Positions 63,122 to 64,000 of a stretch of DNA of 64,000 nucleotides are shown here, piece after piece. Source of the stretch: Bradyrhizobium sp. 21 (GTDB taxonomy: Bacteria > Pseudomonadota > Alphaproteobacteria > Rhizobiales > Xanthobacteraceae); assembly GCF_023073335.1 (NCBI RefSeq), contig NZ_JADPJG010000012.1:1-64000 (forward strand), read 5' to 3'. Under the pieces are notes generated by a model, which was given only the letters and a program-made list of their open reading frames with translations, was not told the origin of the DNA and ran no database searches. Made by a program: the position numbers and the translations under genes. Each line of letters begins with the position of its first letter. Position 1 is the first letter of the stretch.

Positions 63122-64000
63122 ATGCTTGACTACAACCAGCCGATAGATCGGGCCAGACCGGAGGCCCCTCAACAACGGCCTCAGGCCGGCTTCAACGTGC
63201 TGGAGCTCGTCAATTTACTGTGGCGGCGGAAGATCGCGATTGCCGCTGCCGCGCTGCTCGGTGCCACGCTTGCCGTCACCGCGGGCAAGAGCCTGGCGCC
63301 CCGCTACACCGCCACCGCCCAGCTCTATGTCGATCCGCGCGAGCTTCAGCTCGTCGATCGCGAGCTCACGCCCCGCGCGCAGGACGTCTCCGGCATGTCC
63401 ATGGTGGTGGAGAGCCAGGCGCGCCTGATCACGTCGAACAGCGTGCTGCTCCAGGTGATCCAGCAGGCCAACCTCGACAAGGATCCGGAATTCGGCGGCG
63501 GCGGCGACGCCAAGAGCCTGATGTCCTCGCTGCTCGGCCTGATCGGCCTTCAGCCTCCCGCGCCCTCCACTGCTGAGAAGAAGGAAGTGCAGCTCGCGGC
63601 CCTCGAGGCGCTGAACCGGCACATCACCATCCGCAAGACTGAAAAGAGCTTCATCGTCGACATCGAGGTCTGGTCGACCGATCCGGCGAAAGCGGCGATG
63701 CTCGCCAACACGCTGACCACCGCTTACCTCGCGGAGTCCCGCAACTCGCAGGCTTCGGCCGCACGGCGCGCCACCAACGATCTCTCCGGTCGCCTGAAGG
63801 AGCTGCGCGAGCGGCTGCGCAACGCCGAGACCGCGCTCGCCACCTACAAGGCCCAGAACAATTTCGTCGGCACCCAGGACGCCCTGATCAGCGACCAGCA
63901 GCTCTCCGCCAGCAACCAGCGGCTTTCCGCCGCCCGCGCGGCGACGATGGATGCGCAGGCGCGGCTCGACCAGATCGAGGCCAGCCGGCGCACAACGGCG
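63122..64000 (+). CDS. Polysaccharide chain-length/tyrosine-kinase protein, 5-prime part (Wzc/ExoP/GumC-like)
   Basis: The open frame continues past the window edge (293 codons visible). The N-terminal Wzz-type domain is NVLELVNLLWRRKIAIAAAALLGATLAV (positions only), with the first membrane span at about residues 40-58. The periplasmic ARYTATAQLYVDPRELQLV-like and RLITSNSVLLQVI stretches follow, then coiled coil RATNDLSGRLKELRERLRNAETALATYKAQ. A GGGGAT site precedes the ATG. The C-terminal tyrosine kinase domain, if present, is outside the window. Confidence 0.9.
   Translation, partial: MLDYNQPIDRARPEAPQQRPQAGFNVLELVNLLWRRKIAIAAAALLGATLAVTAGKSLAPRYTATAQLYVDPRELQLVDRELTPRAQDVSGMSMVVESQARLITSNSVLLQVIQQANLDKDPEFGGGGDAKSLMSSLLGLIGLQPPAPSTAEKKEVQLAALEALNRHITIRKTEKSFIVDIEVWSTDPAKAAMLANTLTTAYLAESRNSQASAARRATNDLSGRLKELRERLRNAETALATYKAQNNFVGTQDALISDQQLSASNQRLSAARAATMDAQARLDQIEASRRTTA

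Overview
The window looks like a chromosomal segment of a Bradyrhizobium-type alphaproteobacterium. The evidence is high-GC coding sequence, intergenic palindromic repeat families, HisZ-dependent histidine biosynthesis, a CIRCE-controlled groESL, a cysteine-free L36 ribosomal protein, DUF2093, DUF4170 and DUF6101 proteins, and a c550-type cytochrome next to a glycolate oxidase locus. From memory the order groESL - lctP - glcFE - glcD - cytochrome c550 resembles the B. japonicum/diazoefficiens chromosome; this was not checked against a database.

Layout. 1-1.1 kb: three small minus-strand genes of lower GC, two of which share a short internal repeat. 1.2-7.3 kb: a wHTH/membrane-protein operon, two hydrolases and xseA. 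7.4-13.8 kb: DUF2093 and PsiF-like genes, then a tightly overlapping minus-strand operon pmbA-like / inositol-monophosphatase-like / DUF4170 / acyltransferase / waaA / lpxK (lipid A-Kdo assembly). 14-19.4 kb: DUF6101, ubiA, rsmE, hisZ-hisG. 19.5-24.2 kb: a glycosyltransferase-deacetylase pair, DUF2076, an L,D-transpeptidase and a CheZ-family phosphatase. 24.4-29.3 kb: a lipoprotein, CIRCE-groES-groEL and secreted proteins. 29.4-41.9 kb: a lactate/glycolate permease, a BacA/YddA-like ABC exporter, a porin, a histone H1-like protein, glcF, glcE, a frameshifted monooxygenase, an acyltransferase, glcD and a cytochrome c. 42-51.9 kb: mixed housekeeping and regulator/enzyme pairs (HxlR-SDR, MerR-oxidoreductase), HAD dehalogenase, YbaK and a TctC-type binding protein. 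51.9-52.6 kb: a REP-associated transposase (RAYT) bracketed by inverted copies of its likely REP. 52.6-55.7 kb: LysR divergent from SDR-pirin-WrbA. 55.8-64 kb: a polysaccharide locus (acetyltransferase, O-antigen-ligase-like polymerase, three glycosyltransferases, methyltransferase and the start of a Wzc/ExoP-like protein cut by the window edge).

The genes work in modules: envelope lipid A synthesis, histidine biosynthesis, chaperonin stress response, C2/C3 hydroxyacid uptake and oxidation, electrophile/quinone detoxification, and surface polysaccharide production. The less ordinary items are the RAYT/REP unit, the repeat-bearing small-protein operon at the left edge, a palindromic element inside the groES-groEL spacer, a hydrolase whose nucleophile position is alanine, a broken monooxygenase inside the glycolate locus, and a CtrA-box-like site before a polysaccharide gene. 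No tRNA, rRNA, CRISPR array or complete insertion sequence was seen.
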